Assembly: GCA_902572345.1 (NCBI GenBank) | Contig: CACGEW010000003.1 | Span: 1 to 64,000 of the forward strand | Direction: 5' to 3' | DNA from: an uncultured Pelagibacteraceae bacterium | GTDB lineage: Bacteria; Pseudomonadota; Alphaproteobacteria; Pelagibacterales; Pelagibacteraceae | Length of the DNA stretch: 64,000 nt | Shown here: one piece after another, positions 25,889 to 34,932 of the stretch | How the letters are laid out: every line of letters begins with the position of its first letter | How positions within the stretch are numbered: the first letter of the stretch is position 1 | Notes under the pieces: generated by a model | Database searches by the model: none | What the model was told of the DNA's origin: nothing | What the model saw: only the letters and a program-made list of their open reading frames with translations | Program-made: the position numbers and the translations under genes

Positions 25889-26647
25889 ATGAGGAAAAAA
25901 ATAAAAAAAATTAATGCTGCAATTTTAATCATTGGAAATGAAATACTTTCTGGCCGTACACAAGATAAAAATGTAGCTTTTATCTCTAACTGGCTAAATT
26001 CAAATTGTGGAATATCAATCAAAGAGGTGAGGATAATTCCAGATGAGGAAAAAACTATTGTAAAAAATGTTTTAACTTTGTCAAAAAAATTTAATTATGT
26101 TTTTACAACTGGTGGAATAGGGCCTACGCATGACGATATTACGTCTAAATCTATCTCAAAAGCATTTAAAGTAAAGTACGAGTATCATAAAGAGGCATAT
26201 GCAATTCTTGAAAAATATTACGGAAAGAAAAAATTTAATGACGGAAGAAAAAAAATGGCAAAAATGCCAAGGAGTGCTAAATTAATATACAATCCGTCAA
26301 GCGCTGCTCCAGGTTTTATAACTAAAAATGTTCTATCTTTACCCGGCGTTCCTTCAATTTTAAATTCGATGATTGAAAATTGCAAAAGATATTTAATTAA
26401 AGGATTAAAAATTCATAGCAAGACGGTAAATCTTTTTACTGTTGAAAGTAATATTTCAAAACAATTAAATTTGATTCAAAAAAAATATAAAAAATTTGTT
26501 GATATAGGTAGTTACCCTTTTTTTAGACTTGGAAAAATAGGTGTTGCAATTGTTACTAGGTCAACATCACTAAAAAAATTAAAAAACGTTAATACTGACT
26601 TAATGAAAGTAATTAAAATGAAAAAAATTAAAGTTTTAAAACTTTAA
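25889..26647 (+). CDS. CinA N-terminal-type protein (MoCF/molybdopterin-binding fold)
   Basis: A 252-residue protein of the competence/damage-inducible CinA family, lacking the C-terminal nicotinamide-nucleotide amidase (PncC) domain of full CinA. It shows AILIIGNEILSGRTQDKN, FTTGGIGPTHDDITSKSI and LPGVPSILNSM, the MoCF-fold signature. Stand-alone CinA domains may act as ADP-ribose/NADH pyrophosphohydrolase-like or housecleaning enzymes. Its 3' end overlaps the convergent glycosyltransferase by 4 bp. Confidence 0.88.
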   Translation: MRKKIKKINAAILIIGNEILSGRTQDKNVAFISNWLNSNCGISIKEVRIIPDEEKTIVKNVLTLSKKFNYVFTTGGIGPTHDDITSKSISKAFKVKYEYHKEAYAILEKYYGKKKFNDGRKKMAKMPRSAKLIYNPSSAAPGFITKNVLSLPGVPSILNSMIENCKRYLIKGLKIHSKTVNLFTVESNISKQLNLIQKKYKKFVDIGSYPFFRLGKIGVAIVTRSTSLKKLKNVNTDLMKVIKMKKIKVLKL

Positions 26648-27597
26648 ATTAAATCATAGACTTCATCGACTGATATAGACTCAATATCCTTTGTTCCATG
26701 AAGTTTTTTACTATCTAATATTTTTGTGTAATTATTTTTTGGAGCAAATTTTTCCGAGTTTGTAGGACCAAATAATACTATCATAGGAATATCGGCCAGT
26801 CCCATCATGTGCATTACTCCATTATCAATAGATACTGCTTGATCTAATCGAGATGATAAAGCTGTAACTAGAGCTGGGCAAGATAATTCAGAATTTGTTT
26901 CAGGAAATATAGATCCAGGGACTTGATTTTTAATTTTTTCAATTATGTGTTCTTGATTTTTTTCAATAAAAAAAACTGGTATTTTATTTTTTATAAGTGA
27001 TTTATTTGCGAGTGAAATGAATTTGTATATTGACCAACTTTTTTTTCTATATTCATTTCCTTGTGTAATAGAAAATCCTATATAATTAGATTTTGGCAGA
27101 AGTCTTCTCGCTTCATTAAGTAAATTCTTGGGAAGTTTAGTATAATTAAAATTAACAAGTTTTATTTTTTCATCTAAAAAAAGACTTAAGTTTTCAATAT
27201 GATTTTTAGACTTATATTTAATTTTTTTTGAAGAGAATAAATTTCCATAAGTTGTTGAATAAAAATTATTATGTGGAATTTTCTTAAGAATTAAAGAGTT
27301 TCTAAATTTAGACTGGAGATCAATTATCAGGTCAAATTTATCTTGATTTATTTTATTAAAATTCTTTTTAGCAAATAATAGATGCCACCATCTAAAACCA
27401 AAATACCTTAAGTTTAATTCTAGAGTATCAACATTAATATTATATTCTTTTAATTTTCCCTCAAAATGATTGGGATGGGCACCCAAGTAAAAAATTTTAG
27501 AGCGCCTGTAATGATTTTTAAGACTTAATATTAATGGGATGATTTGTATTGAATCTCCTAAACCCCCACCTGAGTTATAGATTAGGATCTTTTTCAT
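26644..27597 (-). CDS. Glycosyltransferase family 9 (heptosyltransferase-like)
   Basis: A 317-residue GT-B enzyme related to ADP-heptose:LPS heptosyltransferases. The N-terminal SGGGLGDSIQIIPLI is the acceptor-side glycine loop, and the C-terminal SIDNGVMHMMGLADIPMIVLFGPTN is the characteristic nucleotide-sugar block. It probably adds a sugar to the lipopolysaccharide core or to another surface glycan. It is divergent from the autotransporter-like gene 84 bp away, so a role in modifying the surface near that protein is possible but not shown. Confidence 0.85.
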   Translation of the reverse strand: MKKILIYNSGGGLGDSIQIIPLILSLKNHYRRSKIFYLGAHPNHFEGKLKEYNINVDTLELNLRYFGFRWWHLLFAKKNFNKINQDKFDLIIDLQSKFRNSLILKKIPHNNFYSTTYGNLFSSKKIKYKSKNHIENLSLFLDEKIKLVNFNYTKLPKNLLNEARRLLPKSNYIGFSITQGNEYRKKSWSIYKFISLANKSLIKNKIPVFFIEKNQEHIIEKIKNQVPGSIFPETNSELSCPALVTALSSRLDQAVSIDNGVMHMMGLADIPMIVLFGPTNSEKFAPKNNYTKILDSKKLHGTKDIESISVDEVYDLI

Positions 27598-27681
27598 TGG
27601 ATATTTATACCAAACCCACCCTGAACATCAAATGTATTCAATAAAGATAAATTGTTCTGTTTAATTAAAGAATTAAAAAAT

Positions 27682-30669
27682 ATGTTCCAACTGTTAAATT
27701 TTTATAAAACTCATAATTTAGTAAGATTAATTTTTATTCTTACTTTATTAATAATTTTTTTTCCTAAAGAAAATTATGCTTGTGATGATGTTGATGGCGC
27801 GACTGTAACTTACACTTCAGATTGTAGACAAATAGTAGTAACGGGTGATGGTTCTAACATTACTATTGATGGCGCTACAATTAAAGGAGCATCAGGCACT
27901 AATGAAAAAGGAATAATCACTACAGGCGGAACTAATACTACTATTACTATTAATAGCGATGCAGCTATAGGTTACGACACTGCAGCTGGCCTTGATAGAG
28001 TCGGAATTACAAATCAAGCAGGGGGTAGTATTACAACGATTACTAATAATGGAAGAATAGAGACTAGGCAATCCACTAACTCTGGATATGGTTATCCAAT
28101 TACTAATTCAGGTACCATTGGAGATATAGTTAATAGTGGAGATATTTTTTCAAACAGCAGAGCTTCAATTTATAATTGGAGTGGAACAGTTAGCAAAATT
28201 GAAAATACGGCAACCGGCGATATTTATGCAAGACGAGAATTTGCTATTGGAAATTCAAATACCATTGGAACAATAACAAATGCAGGGATGATTAGAGCCG
28301 GTAAAGGACAAACAATTAAGAACTCGGGCTCAGGGGACACAATAACTTTAATAGAAAATACAACTAGCAGCGCAACGATAAAAGGTGAAGATGATACCAT
28401 CTATAATGAAAGTGGCGGCATAATTACAACAATCAAAAATGCCGGCACAATACAAGCATGGGGGAGTAGTAATGCAGTAGCAATTAATAGTACAGGCGCA
28501 ACAATAGATACTATAGAAAATACAGGAACTATTGAGGCCAACAATGATGGTAGGGGAATTTCTACTGCAAGTAATGGTGCAATCAATACAATAACAAACT
28601 CTGGAACTATTTCTGGCATAAATGCTGATGGTGTAATTTACACTGGCTCAACCGGAACTATCGGTACAATTACTAATACTAGCTCGGGTAGAATTGAAGG
28701 AAGTGACAATGATGGTGCAATTAAAAATGTAGGGACAATCACCACAATAAATAATTCAGGCGTAATTACAGATGATACTGATAATAGTATTTTAAATAGA
28801 GGAACTATCACCACAATTAACAATACTGGAACAATAACAGGTGCTGCTTTGGATATTAGAAATGAAAAAGCTGGCGTACTTGGAACTATTACAACATTGA
28901 TTAACTCTCAAGGAGGGAGTGATGCGCTGACTTATGGATATAAGCTTCCTACAAATTACAAGGTAGTTGTTAATAGCGATACTGATTATGGTAAAGTAGT
29001 TTTTAGCAATGAGTCAAGCACAACAACATTTGATGTAGATAGTAGCTCAACCTTTAGCGGAAACACCGCAAAAACCTATACCGATGTTATTAGCGGTATT
29101 ACTGAAAGCGATATAGAATCTTGCACTAGCGATACCGATTGCGCAAACAACAATGATACTGGAGTTCTTGAAGGACATTATAGATATTTCTGGAAATTAG
29201 ATGATACCAATGGAGATGATGATTGGGATTTAATAGTAACCCCTGATCGTGAAGATTTTCAGGTAGAAAGAGATAATCAAAAGTATCGAGCAGAAAATAC
29301 TCTAACTAAACTAAGAGGCTTATATGATACTGCAAATTATATAGACGGAAGATTGCCAAATGAATGTAGCACAACGGGTTCAGAGGAAAACAGCAGTGAG
29401 CTTAAAGAAATTTGCAATCAAGGATTTGCTAAAATATTTCACAGCTATCAAAAAAGAGATGGCAAATATGAAGGATCATCATCAGGTGCTATTGGTATGT
29501 TTAAACCAATAGAATGGAAGGGCTATCCTATTGTTAGCAATGTATTTGTTGGTTACTCACATCAAGAAGGTGATTTTGATAATGGAGAGTATTTAGGTGG
29601 AGATAATTATGTATTAGGAATTAAAAATAATTATCAAAACAATGGACTTAATTTCTCTTTCACTCCAATGATCGGATTAAATGAATTAGGAGTTAAAGAC
29701 TTCGACTCTGTTAGAGTTGAGAAAAAGGCGACTAATCTTTTAAGTGAATTTGCTGCGGTGAACGCAAATATTAATAAAAAAATTGGAACTGGTGAAGATA
29801 GATTTTTAAATATAAGCGTAGATGGAACACTTGGTCTACAAAAATTTCCAGACTATTTATCAAAATTTACAGACGGCGACTTAAGTGTTGACGATTCCAT
29901 TGAGCAGTTACTAAGCGGTGGATTTGAAGTATCATATACAGAAACTTTGCCAGGTAAATTTGTTATTAAGCCTTATCTTGGAGTGACTTTGAGTGAAAAT
30001 CTAAACGAAGTAATAAATATTTCGGGAGGAAAAACGAATTCAAATGTAACAAATGATCACCAAGAAAATTGGTCAGGTTATAATGTTGGAGTTTCATTAA
30101 CTAAAGAAGTTAAGGGTGTCGATTTTGATTTAAATTTAATGTACGGCAATGAAGACGGTTTAATTAATCAAATCGCAGGGTTTTCATTAAAGAAAAATTT
30201 TGGTGCAGCTAAAGTAAAAACTGCTGCACTTATAAAAAAACCTAAACTACCAAAAATTGACGAAAGCCTAACAACACAAATTGATAAGAAAGATCTTAGA
30301 GAAATTGTAACTTTAAAAAGTTTAAACAAAGAATTAAAAGCTGAAAATGCTGAATTAAAAGCACAAAATGAAAAGCTAAAATTATTAGCTCAAAAAGCAC
30401 TTCAACAAAATAAAGCTAAAGAGAAATTAGCCATTGAAGTATTAAAAGAAAATGAAAAACTAAAATTAACCAATCAAATTCTTAAAAATAAAATTTTAGA
30501 AAATGAAAATGAACAATTAAGACAATCAATTGAGCAAGAATTTAACGAATTCAGTATGCTTAAGTATATCTTGTTTTTATTTATTTTCATTTTTTTACCG
30601 GCCTTAGTATTAACTTTATTGTTTGCTTTTATTGTCAATAGAATCAGATTTAGAATGGCAACTAATTAA
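27682..30669 (+). CDS. Autotransporter-like surface protein with C-terminal coiled coil and membrane helix
   Basis: A 995-residue protein from the ATG at 27682; a TTG at 27652 is an unlikely start. Regions in order: signal peptide (1-33, ending NYA before Cys34); Thr/Asn/Gly-rich passenger with many TITN-x-GTI-type repeats to about residue 410, suggesting a beta-helix; a linker; a beta-barrel-like domain (about 579-841) opening QGFAKIFHSY and closing GFSLKKNFG, the size of an autotransporter translocator; a Pro/Lys hinge; a Lys/Glu/Leu coiled coil (about 867-955) with repeated LKAEN/LKAQN heptads; a hydrophobic helix (about 961-986); and a short basic tail. Typical autotransporters end at the last barrel strand, so the coiled coil and transmembrane helix are unusual. 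Regions are identified by eye, not by a domain search. Cargo function is unknown. Confidence 0.75.
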   Translation: MFQLLNFYKTHNLVRLIFILTLLIIFFPKENYACDDVDGATVTYTSDCRQIVVTGDGSNITIDGATIKGASGTNEKGIITTGGTNTTITINSDAAIGYDTAAGLDRVGITNQAGGSITTITNNGRIETRQSTNSGYGYPITNSGTIGDIVNSGDIFSNSRASIYNWSGTVSKIENTATGDIYARREFAIGNSNTIGTITNAGMIRAGKGQTIKNSGSGDTITLIENTTSSATIKGEDDTIYNESGGIITTIKNAGTIQAWGSSNAVAINSTGATIDTIENTGTIEANNDGRGISTASNGAINTITNSGTISGINADGVIYTGSTGTIGTITNTSSGRIEGSDNDGAIKNVGTITTINNSGVITDDTDNSILNRGTITTINNTGTITGAALDIRNEKAGVLGTITTLINSQGGSDALTYGYKLPTNYKVVVNSDTDYGKVVFSNESSTTTFDVDSSSTFSGNTAKTYTDVISGITESDIESCTSDTDCANNNDTGVLEGHYRYFWKLDDTNGDDDWDLIVTPDREDFQVERDNQKYRAENTLTKLRGLYDTANYIDGRLPNECSTTGSEENSSELKEICNQGFAKIFHSYQKRDGKYEGSSSGAIGMFKPIEWKGYPIVSNVFVGYSHQEGDFDNGEYLGGDNYVLGIKNNYQNNGLNFSFTPMIGLNELGVKDFDSVRVEKKATNLLSEFAAVNANINKKIGTGEDRFLNISVDGTLGLQKFPDYLSKFTDGDLSVDDSIEQLLSGGFEVSYTETLPGKFVIKPYLGVTLSENLNEVINISGGKTNSNVTNDHQENWSGYNVGVSLTKEVKGVDFDLNLMYGNEDGLINQIAGFSLKKNFGAAKVKTAALIKKPKLPKIDESLTTQIDKKDLREIVTLKSLNKELKAENAELKAQNEKLKLLAQKALQQNKAKEKLAIEVLKENEKLKLTNQILKNKILENENEQLRQSIEQEFNEFSMLKYILFLFIFIFLPALVLTLLFAFIVNRIRFRMATN
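27830..28915 (+). repeat. Degenerate repeats encoding the TITN-GTI beta-helix passenger
   Basis: About 15-20 degenerate units of roughly 15-25 codons each encode variants of TITNSGTI, TIENTGTI and TTINNTGTI. The DNA repeats share patterns such as ACAATAACAAAT and GGAACTATT but have diverged. The repeats lie wholly within one reading frame, so they are protein repeats rather than a CRISPR or satellite. Confidence 0.8.
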
Positions 30670-30801
30670 AGTAATTTTATCCTACAAAATATGGGAAGAC
30701 TTGGAGCAGACTTGGAGATAGAGACGGAAAATAAATTATTTTTACTTATTTAAAACACTTGTGTATTAATATATTAACAATAACAATAAAAATAACACAG
30801 T

Positions 30802-30887
30802 GCCCTCGTGGTGAAATTGGTAGACACAAAGGACTTAAAATCCTTGCCCTTTTGGGAGTGCCAGTTCGAGTCTGGCCGAGGGCACCA
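30802..30887 (+). tRNA. tRNA-Leu (anticodon UAA)
   Basis: A cloverleaf with acceptor GCCCTCG pairing CGAGGGC, T-loop GTTCGAG, a class II long variable arm (TGCCCTTTTGGGAGT), and TAA anticodon in the loop between GGACT and ATCC, with CCA encoded. Eight bases separate it from the NAD kinase start, so the two are likely on one transcript. Confidence 0.97.
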
Positions 30888-30895
30888 TTTTGAAG

Positions 30896-31663
30896 ATGAA
30901 TAAACTATCAATAATTTCAGATACAAACTCTAGATCTTTAAAATTAAAGAAACAAATTATTAAGATTTTTAATAAACAGAAAATCAAAAGATCTAATGTG
31001 ATTATAGTTATAGGTGGTGATGGCTTTATGCTTAAAACACTTAAAAAAAATAAAAACTCAAAAAAATCGTTTTATGGAATTAATTCAGGTAATTATGGAT
31101 TCTTAATGAATAAATTTTCAAGTAAATTAATTGTTAAAAATTTATCTAAAGCAAAAACTGTGAATATTTCTCCATTAGAAATGTCAGTTAATACTAAAAA
31201 CAATATAAGAAAAAGTATAGCTATAAATGAAGTTTCAATATTGAGACAAAGCAGGCAAGCTGCAAACCTTTCAATAAAAAATAATTCAAAACATATTATT
31301 AAGAAATTAGTTTCTGATGGTGTATTAGTTTCAACTCCAGCTGGCAGCACAGCTTATAATTTATCAGTGCATGGACCTATTTTAAGTTTAAACTCTAAAA
31401 AAATTTCTATCGCACCAATCAGCGCTTTCAGGCCAAGGAGATGGGCTGGAAAAATTGTAAGTGATAAATCAAAAGTGATCATTACAAATTTAAACCCTAT
31501 TAAAAGACCTATCAGCGCTGTAGCAGATAATGTCGAGGTAAGAAATGCAAAAAAAATTACTATAAAAGTCCAAACTAAAATAAAATTTAATCTTCTTTAT
31601 GATAAAAATACTAGTTTACAAAAAAAAATAAAATTAGAACAATTAAGAAAAGAAACGAATTAA
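30896..31663 (+). CDS. nadK: NAD kinase
   Basis: ATP-dependent phosphorylation of NAD to NADP. The 255-residue protein has the GGDG motif (VIGGDGFMLKTL) about residue 40, a following GINSGNYGFLMN, and the diagnostic STPAGSTAYNLSVHGPIL. The ATG at 30896 is chosen over a TTG at 30890. It lies between tRNA-Leu and a tRNA-Thr on the opposite strand. Confidence 0.94.
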   Translation: MNKLSIISDTNSRSLKLKKQIIKIFNKQKIKRSNVIIVIGGDGFMLKTLKKNKNSKKSFYGINSGNYGFLMNKFSSKLIVKNLSKAKTVNISPLEMSVNTKNNIRKSIAINEVSILRQSRQAANLSIKNNSKHIIKKLVSDGVLVSTPAGSTAYNLSVHGPILSLNSKKISIAPISAFRPRRWAGKIVSDKSKVIITNLNPIKRPISAVADNVEVRNAKKITIKVQTKIKFNLLYDKNTSLQKKIKLEQLRKETN

Positions 31664-31666
31664 GAT

Positions 31667-31742
31667 TGGTGCCCTCACACGGACTCGAACCGCGAACCTA
31701 TTGATTACAAATCAATTGCTCTACCAATTGAGCTATGAGGGC
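31667..31742 (-). tRNA. tRNA-Thr (anticodon UGU)
   Basis: On the minus strand the acceptor is GCCCTCA pairing TGAGGGC, with D-arm AGCTCAATTGGTAGAGC, anticodon TGT in the loop of the stem TTGAT/ATCAA, T-loop GTTCGAGTC, and encoded ACCA. It ends 3 bp from the nadK stop and is convergent with nadK. Confidence 0.97.
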
Positions 31743-31796
31743 TTAAATGTTTCTTAAGATAAATTTAATAAAAAGACAATACAATTTAAATATAAA

Positions 31797-32546
31797 TCAT
31801 TGCTTAATTGATTGAAAAACATGGTGACAAACAACAGAAACAGTATTTGATATATTCAAACTCTCTATATTATTGTTCATTTTTACTTTGAATCTAAAAT
31901 CTGAATTATCTAAAGTTTTGGCTTTAATCCCAAACCCTTCTGATCCAAAAAGTAAAATATTTTTTCCTTGCCAGTTATGTTGAGTAAAGTCTTTTTTTGC
32001 ACTTGTATCAAACGCACTTACCCAAAATTCTTTTGTCTTTAAAAATTTTAGGGTTGTATTTATATTTGCTACTCTAAAAATTTTAATGTGCTCTGTTCCT
32101 CCGCTTGCACTTTTGTACATAAGCTTACTTTTTGAAGGAAAGGATCTTTCTTTAACTATAATTCCATCAATGTTGAATGCCACAGCACTTCTTATAATTG
32201 ATCCAATATTTCTTGGATCAGTTACTTCTTCAAGAGCAATTAAATTGAGGTTTTTTTTTGTATTTTCAATAATAAATTCTTTTAAAGTAATTTCTTCAAG
32301 TTGCTCAACTTCAGCTACCAATCCCTGATGTGCAGTTTCATCTCTTCCACAAAGATTGTCCAACTCTTTTTTTGATTTGTAAAAAACATTGATTTTTTTA
32401 AATAAATTTAAATTTTGATTTTCCCTATTGAGTTTTTTTTGAGCATCTTCTGTTAAGAAAACTCTTTCAATTTTTCTTGATGGGTTTTTAAGAGCCTCTA
32501 AAACAGCGTGTTTTCCAACTATTAAAAAGGTTGTTTTTTTCATCAT
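31797..32546 (-). CDS. rlmB: TrmH/RlmB-family RNA 2'-O-methyltransferase
   Basis: A 249-residue SPOUT methyltransferase of the RlmB group, which methylates G2251 of 23S rRNA. It has an N-terminal substrate-binding domain (VGKHAVLEAL, HQGLVAEVE) and the catalytic trefoil-knot domain with LEEVTDPRNIGSIIRSA, LLFGSEGFGI and LNISNTVSVVCH. Two consecutive methionine codons start the frame; either could be used. A very close relative could act on tRNA, so the target is not certain. Confidence 0.88.
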   Translation of the reverse strand: MMKKTTFLIVGKHAVLEALKNPSRKIERVFLTEDAQKKLNRENQNLNLFKKINVFYKSKKELDNLCGRDETAHQGLVAEVEQLEEITLKEFIIENTKKNLNLIALEEVTDPRNIGSIIRSAVAFNIDGIIVKERSFPSKSKLMYKSASGGTEHIKIFRVANINTTLKFLKTKEFWVSAFDTSAKKDFTQHNWQGKNILLFGSEGFGIKAKTLDNSDFRFKVKMNNNIESLNISNTVSVVCHHVFQSIKQ

Positions 32547-32598
32547 TTCAAAGGCTATTTACTCAATTTATTAGCATATTTTAAGGTAAAATGATTTA

Positions 32599-32626
32599 TT
32601 GCAATTATTACATAAATGCTTATAAA
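32599..32626 (+). promoter_or_regulatory. Probable promoter of tRNA-Tyr/tRNA-Gly/tuf
   Basis: TTGCAA at 32599-32604 and TATAAA at 32621-32626 with a 16-bp spacer, 52 bp before tRNA-Tyr and in the 132-bp gap divergent from rlmB. It may drive the whole tRNA-tuf-secE-nusG-rpl-rpoBC run. Confidence 0.6.
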
Positions 32627-32678
32627 ACGCTTGTTGTTAAAAGCTTTTTAAGTTAGTGGGTATCCCTAAGATCAAATA

Positions 32679-32764
32679 GGAGGGGTACCAAAGCGGTCAA
32701 ATGGGGCGGGCTGTAAACCCGTTGACTTCGGTCTTCGAAAGTTCGAATCTTTCCCCCTCCACCA
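32679..32764 (+). tRNA. tRNA-Tyr (anticodon GUA)
   Basis: Acceptor GGAGGGG pairs CCCCTCC; the anticodon loop is CTGTAAA with GTA; a long variable arm (ACTTCGGTC) gives the class II tRNA-Tyr shape; T-loop GTTCGAATC; CCA is encoded. It is followed 44 bp later by tRNA-Gly and then tuf, like the tyrU-glyT-tufB order of E. coli. Confidence 0.97.
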
Positions 32765-32808
32765 ACTTAAAGCTCTTAATAATATAGGGCGAGATAAGTT
32801 TGGATATC

Positions 32809-32882
32809 GCGGGTGTAGTTCAATGGTAGAACGCTAGCCTTCCAAGCTGGATGTAAGGGTTCGATTCCCTTTACCCGCTCCA
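32809..32882 (+). tRNA. tRNA-Gly (anticodon UCC)
   Basis: Acceptor GCGGGTG pairs TACCCGC with a terminal wobble; anticodon stem CTAGC/GCTGG encloses loop CTTCCAA with TCC anticodon; T-loop GTTCGATTC; encoded CCA. It lies 35 bp upstream of tuf. Confidence 0.97.
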
Positions 32883-32917
32883 AAATTAAAATTAAAAAAT
32901 AAAGTGAGGAAAAAAAG

Positions 32918-34117
32918 ATGTCGAAAGAAAAGTTTAACCGAAATAAGCCGCATTGTAATATCGGTACAATCGGACACGTAGACCATGGTAAAACAACATT
33001 AACTGCAGCAATAACTAAAGTTTTATCTGAAGCAGGTGGTTCAAGTACAGCAAACTTTGTTGCTTATGATCAAATTGATAAAGCTCCAGAAGAAAAGGAA
33101 AGAGGAATTACAATTTCAACAGCACACGTTGAATATGAAACAGAAAAAAGACACTACGCCCACGTTGATTGCCCAGGTCACGCTGATTATGTAAAAAATA
33201 TGATTACGGGAGCAGCTCAAATGGATGGAGCAATTTTAGTTGTAAATGCAGCTGATGGTCCAATGCCTCAAACAAGAGAGCATATTCTTTTAGCACGTCA
33301 AGTTGGAGTTCCTGCTATTGTAGTTTTCTTAAATAAAATTGACACAGTTAAAGATAAAGAGTTGGTTGATCTTGTAGAAGAAGAAATTAGAGAACTATTA
33401 ACGTCATATAAATTTCCAGGAGATAAAATTCCAATAGTTAAAGGTTCTGCTTTAAACGCTGTTGAGGGTAAAGATGAAGCAACAGGCAAAAACGCAATAA
33501 TGGAACTAATGAAAGCTGTGGATGAAACTATTCCTCAACCTGACAGACCAAAAGATAAACCTTTCCTTATGCCAGTAGAAGATGTTTTTTCTATTTCTGG
33601 AAGAGGAACTGTAGTAACTGGAAGAGTTGAGTCAGGAGTAATTAAAGTTGGTGAAGAAATAGAAATTGTTGGTATCAGAGATACAAAAAAATCTGTTTGT
33701 ACTGGTGTTGAAATGTTTAGAAAACTTTTGGACAGTGGTGAGGCAGGCGATAATATTGGAGCTCTTTTAAGAGGTGTAGAAAGAACAGATGTAGAAAGAG
33801 GGCAAGTTCTTTGTAAACCAGGATCAATAACTCCACACACTGAATTCGAATGTCAGGCTTATATTTTAAAAAAGGAAGAGGGCGGGAGACACACTCCTTT
33901 CTTTACTAAGTATAGACCTCAATTTTATTTTAGAACTACAGATGTAACTGGTGAAGTAACTTTACCTTCTGGCACTGAAATGGTTATGCCGGGTGATGAT
34001 GGGAAATTCACAGTTAAATTGATTACACCAATTGCGATGAATGAAAATTTAAATTTCGCAATTAGAGAAGGTGGAAAAACAGTTGGAGCTGGAGTAGTAA
34101 CTAAAATAATTAAGTAA
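32918..34117 (+). CDS. tuf: Elongation factor Tu
   Basis: GTPase delivering aminoacyl-tRNA to the ribosome, 399 residues. The P-loop block GHVDHGKTT starts at residue 19, with switch [14 protein letters not shown] and NKID for guanine recognition. A GAGG Shine-Dalgarno-like site precedes the ATG. It lies between tRNA-Gly and tRNA-Trp. The usual second site, between fusA and rpsJ, is empty in this window, so this is probably the only copy nearby. Confidence 0.98.
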   Translation: MSKEKFNRNKPHCNIGTIGHVDHGKTTLTAAITKVLSEAGGSSTANFVAYDQIDKAPEEKERGITISTAHVEYETEKRHYAHVDCPGHADYVKNMITGAAQMDGAILVVNAADGPMPQTREHILLARQVGVPAIVVFLNKIDTVKDKELVDLVEEEIRELLTSYKFPGDKIPIVKGSALNAVEGKDEATGKNAIMELMKAVDETIPQPDRPKDKPFLMPVEDVFSISGRGTVVTGRVESGVIKVGEEIEIVGIRDTKKSVCTGVEMFRKLLDSGEAGDNIGALLRGVERTDVERGQVLCKPGSITPHTEFECQAYILKKEEGGRHTPFFTKYRPQFYFRTTDVTGEVTLPSGTEMVMPGDDGKFTVKLITPIAMNENLNFAIREGGKTVGAGVVTKIIK

Positions 34118-34122
34118 CGCTT

Positions 34123-34198
34123 AGGAGCGTAGTTCAATTGGTAGAGCGCCGGTCTCCAAAACCGGAGGTTGTGGGTTCGAGTCCCTCCGCTCCTGCCA
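34123..34198 (+). tRNA. tRNA-Trp (anticodon CCA)
   Basis: Acceptor AGGAGCG pairs CGCTCCT; D-arm AGTTCAATTGGTAGAGC; anticodon loop CTCCAAA with CCA; T-loop GTTCGAGTC; discriminator G and encoded CCA. It starts 5 bp after the tuf stop and ends 15 bp before secE. Confidence 0.97.
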
Positions 34199-34213
34199 AA
34201 CTTAGATAAAGTT

Positions 34214-34405
34214 ATGAAAAACCCTTTAAAATTTATTCAAGAAGTAAAACAAGAAACTTTTAGAATAACTTGGCCTACAAAAAAAGACACAATGATGGGA
34301 GCAGTAATGGTCTTTGCTTTAGCCTCTATTGCTGCTATTTTTTTTCTAATTTTAGATCAAATTCTAAGATTTTTACTTAATCTTGTTTTAACAATTAATT
34401 TTTAA
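34214..34405 (+). CDS. secE: Preprotein translocase subunit SecE
   Basis: A 63-residue single-span SecE, the minimal form that stabilises SecY. The ATG at 34214 is chosen because the longer open frame runs back into tRNA-Trp. The segment EVKQETFRITWPTKKDT is the conserved amphipathic helix before the membrane span. nusG begins 2 bp after the stop. Confidence 0.93.
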   Translation: MKNPLKFIQEVKQETFRITWPTKKDTMMGAVMVFALASIAAIFFLILDQILRFLLNLVLTINF

Positions 34406-34407
34406 TA

Positions 34408-34932
34408 ATGAATTGGTATATAGTTCAAGCTTACTCTGGTTTCGAAAAAAAGGTAGTAGACTTAATTAAAGATGAGTTAAAAAAAAACAATCTATCTGAG
34501 AAATTAGAAGAGATTCTTGTTCCAACACATCAAGTTACAGAGGTAAAAAAGGGAAAAAGAACAAAAAAAGAAAAAAAATTTTTTCCAGGTTATGTGCTTG
34601 TTAAAATAGACTTAGATAAGGAGATTTACCATATGATTAAGAATCTTCAGAAGGTTAGTGGATTTCTTGGATCCGCCGATAAACCAACCCCAATATCAGA
34701 TGATGAAATAAAACGAATTTTAGGTCAAGTTTCTGAGAGTGCAGTTACACAAAAAACAGGCATCAGTTTTGAAATTGGTGAAAAAGTTAAGGTATGTGAT
34801 GGCCCTTTTGCTTCATTTAATGGTTTAATTGAAGAAATTGATGAAGAAAAATCTAGACTTAAAGTGTCTGTTTCTATATTTGGTAGAGCTACTCCTGTAG
34901 ATTTAGAATTTAATCAGGTGGAGAAAAATTAA
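34408..34932 (+). CDS. nusG: Transcription antitermination factor NusG
   Basis: A 174-residue RNA polymerase-binding elongation factor. The N-terminal NGN domain opens MNWYIVQAYSGFEKKV and contains KFFPGYVLVKIDL; the C-terminal KOW domain has VCDGPFASFNGLIEEID. The stop directly abuts the rplK ATG. Confidence 0.97.
   Translation: MNWYIVQAYSGFEKKVVDLIKDELKKNNLSEKLEEILVPTHQVTEVKKGKRTKKEKKFFPGYVLVKIDLDKEIYHMIKNLQKVSGFLGSADKPTPISDDEIKRILGQVSESAVTQKTGISFEIGEKVKVCDGPFASFNGLIEEIDEEKSRLKVSVSIFGRATPVDLEFNQVEKN

Noticed and set aside
27652..27681. TTG start 10 codons upstream for the autotransporter-like gene
   Set aside because: The ATG at 27682 gives a normal signal peptide; the upstream extension adds residues without a Shine-Dalgarno site.
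27830..28915. CRISPR-like or satellite repeat array
   Set aside because: Units are degenerate, have no fixed spacer, and lie in one reading frame with a coherent protein pattern, so they are passenger-domain repeats.
30697..30717. Direct repeat AGACTTGGAG x2 after the autotransporter-like gene as an attachment site or terminator
   Set aside because: Two 10-bp copies 11 bp apart with no integrase, hairpin or T-run; probably chance or a local slip duplication.
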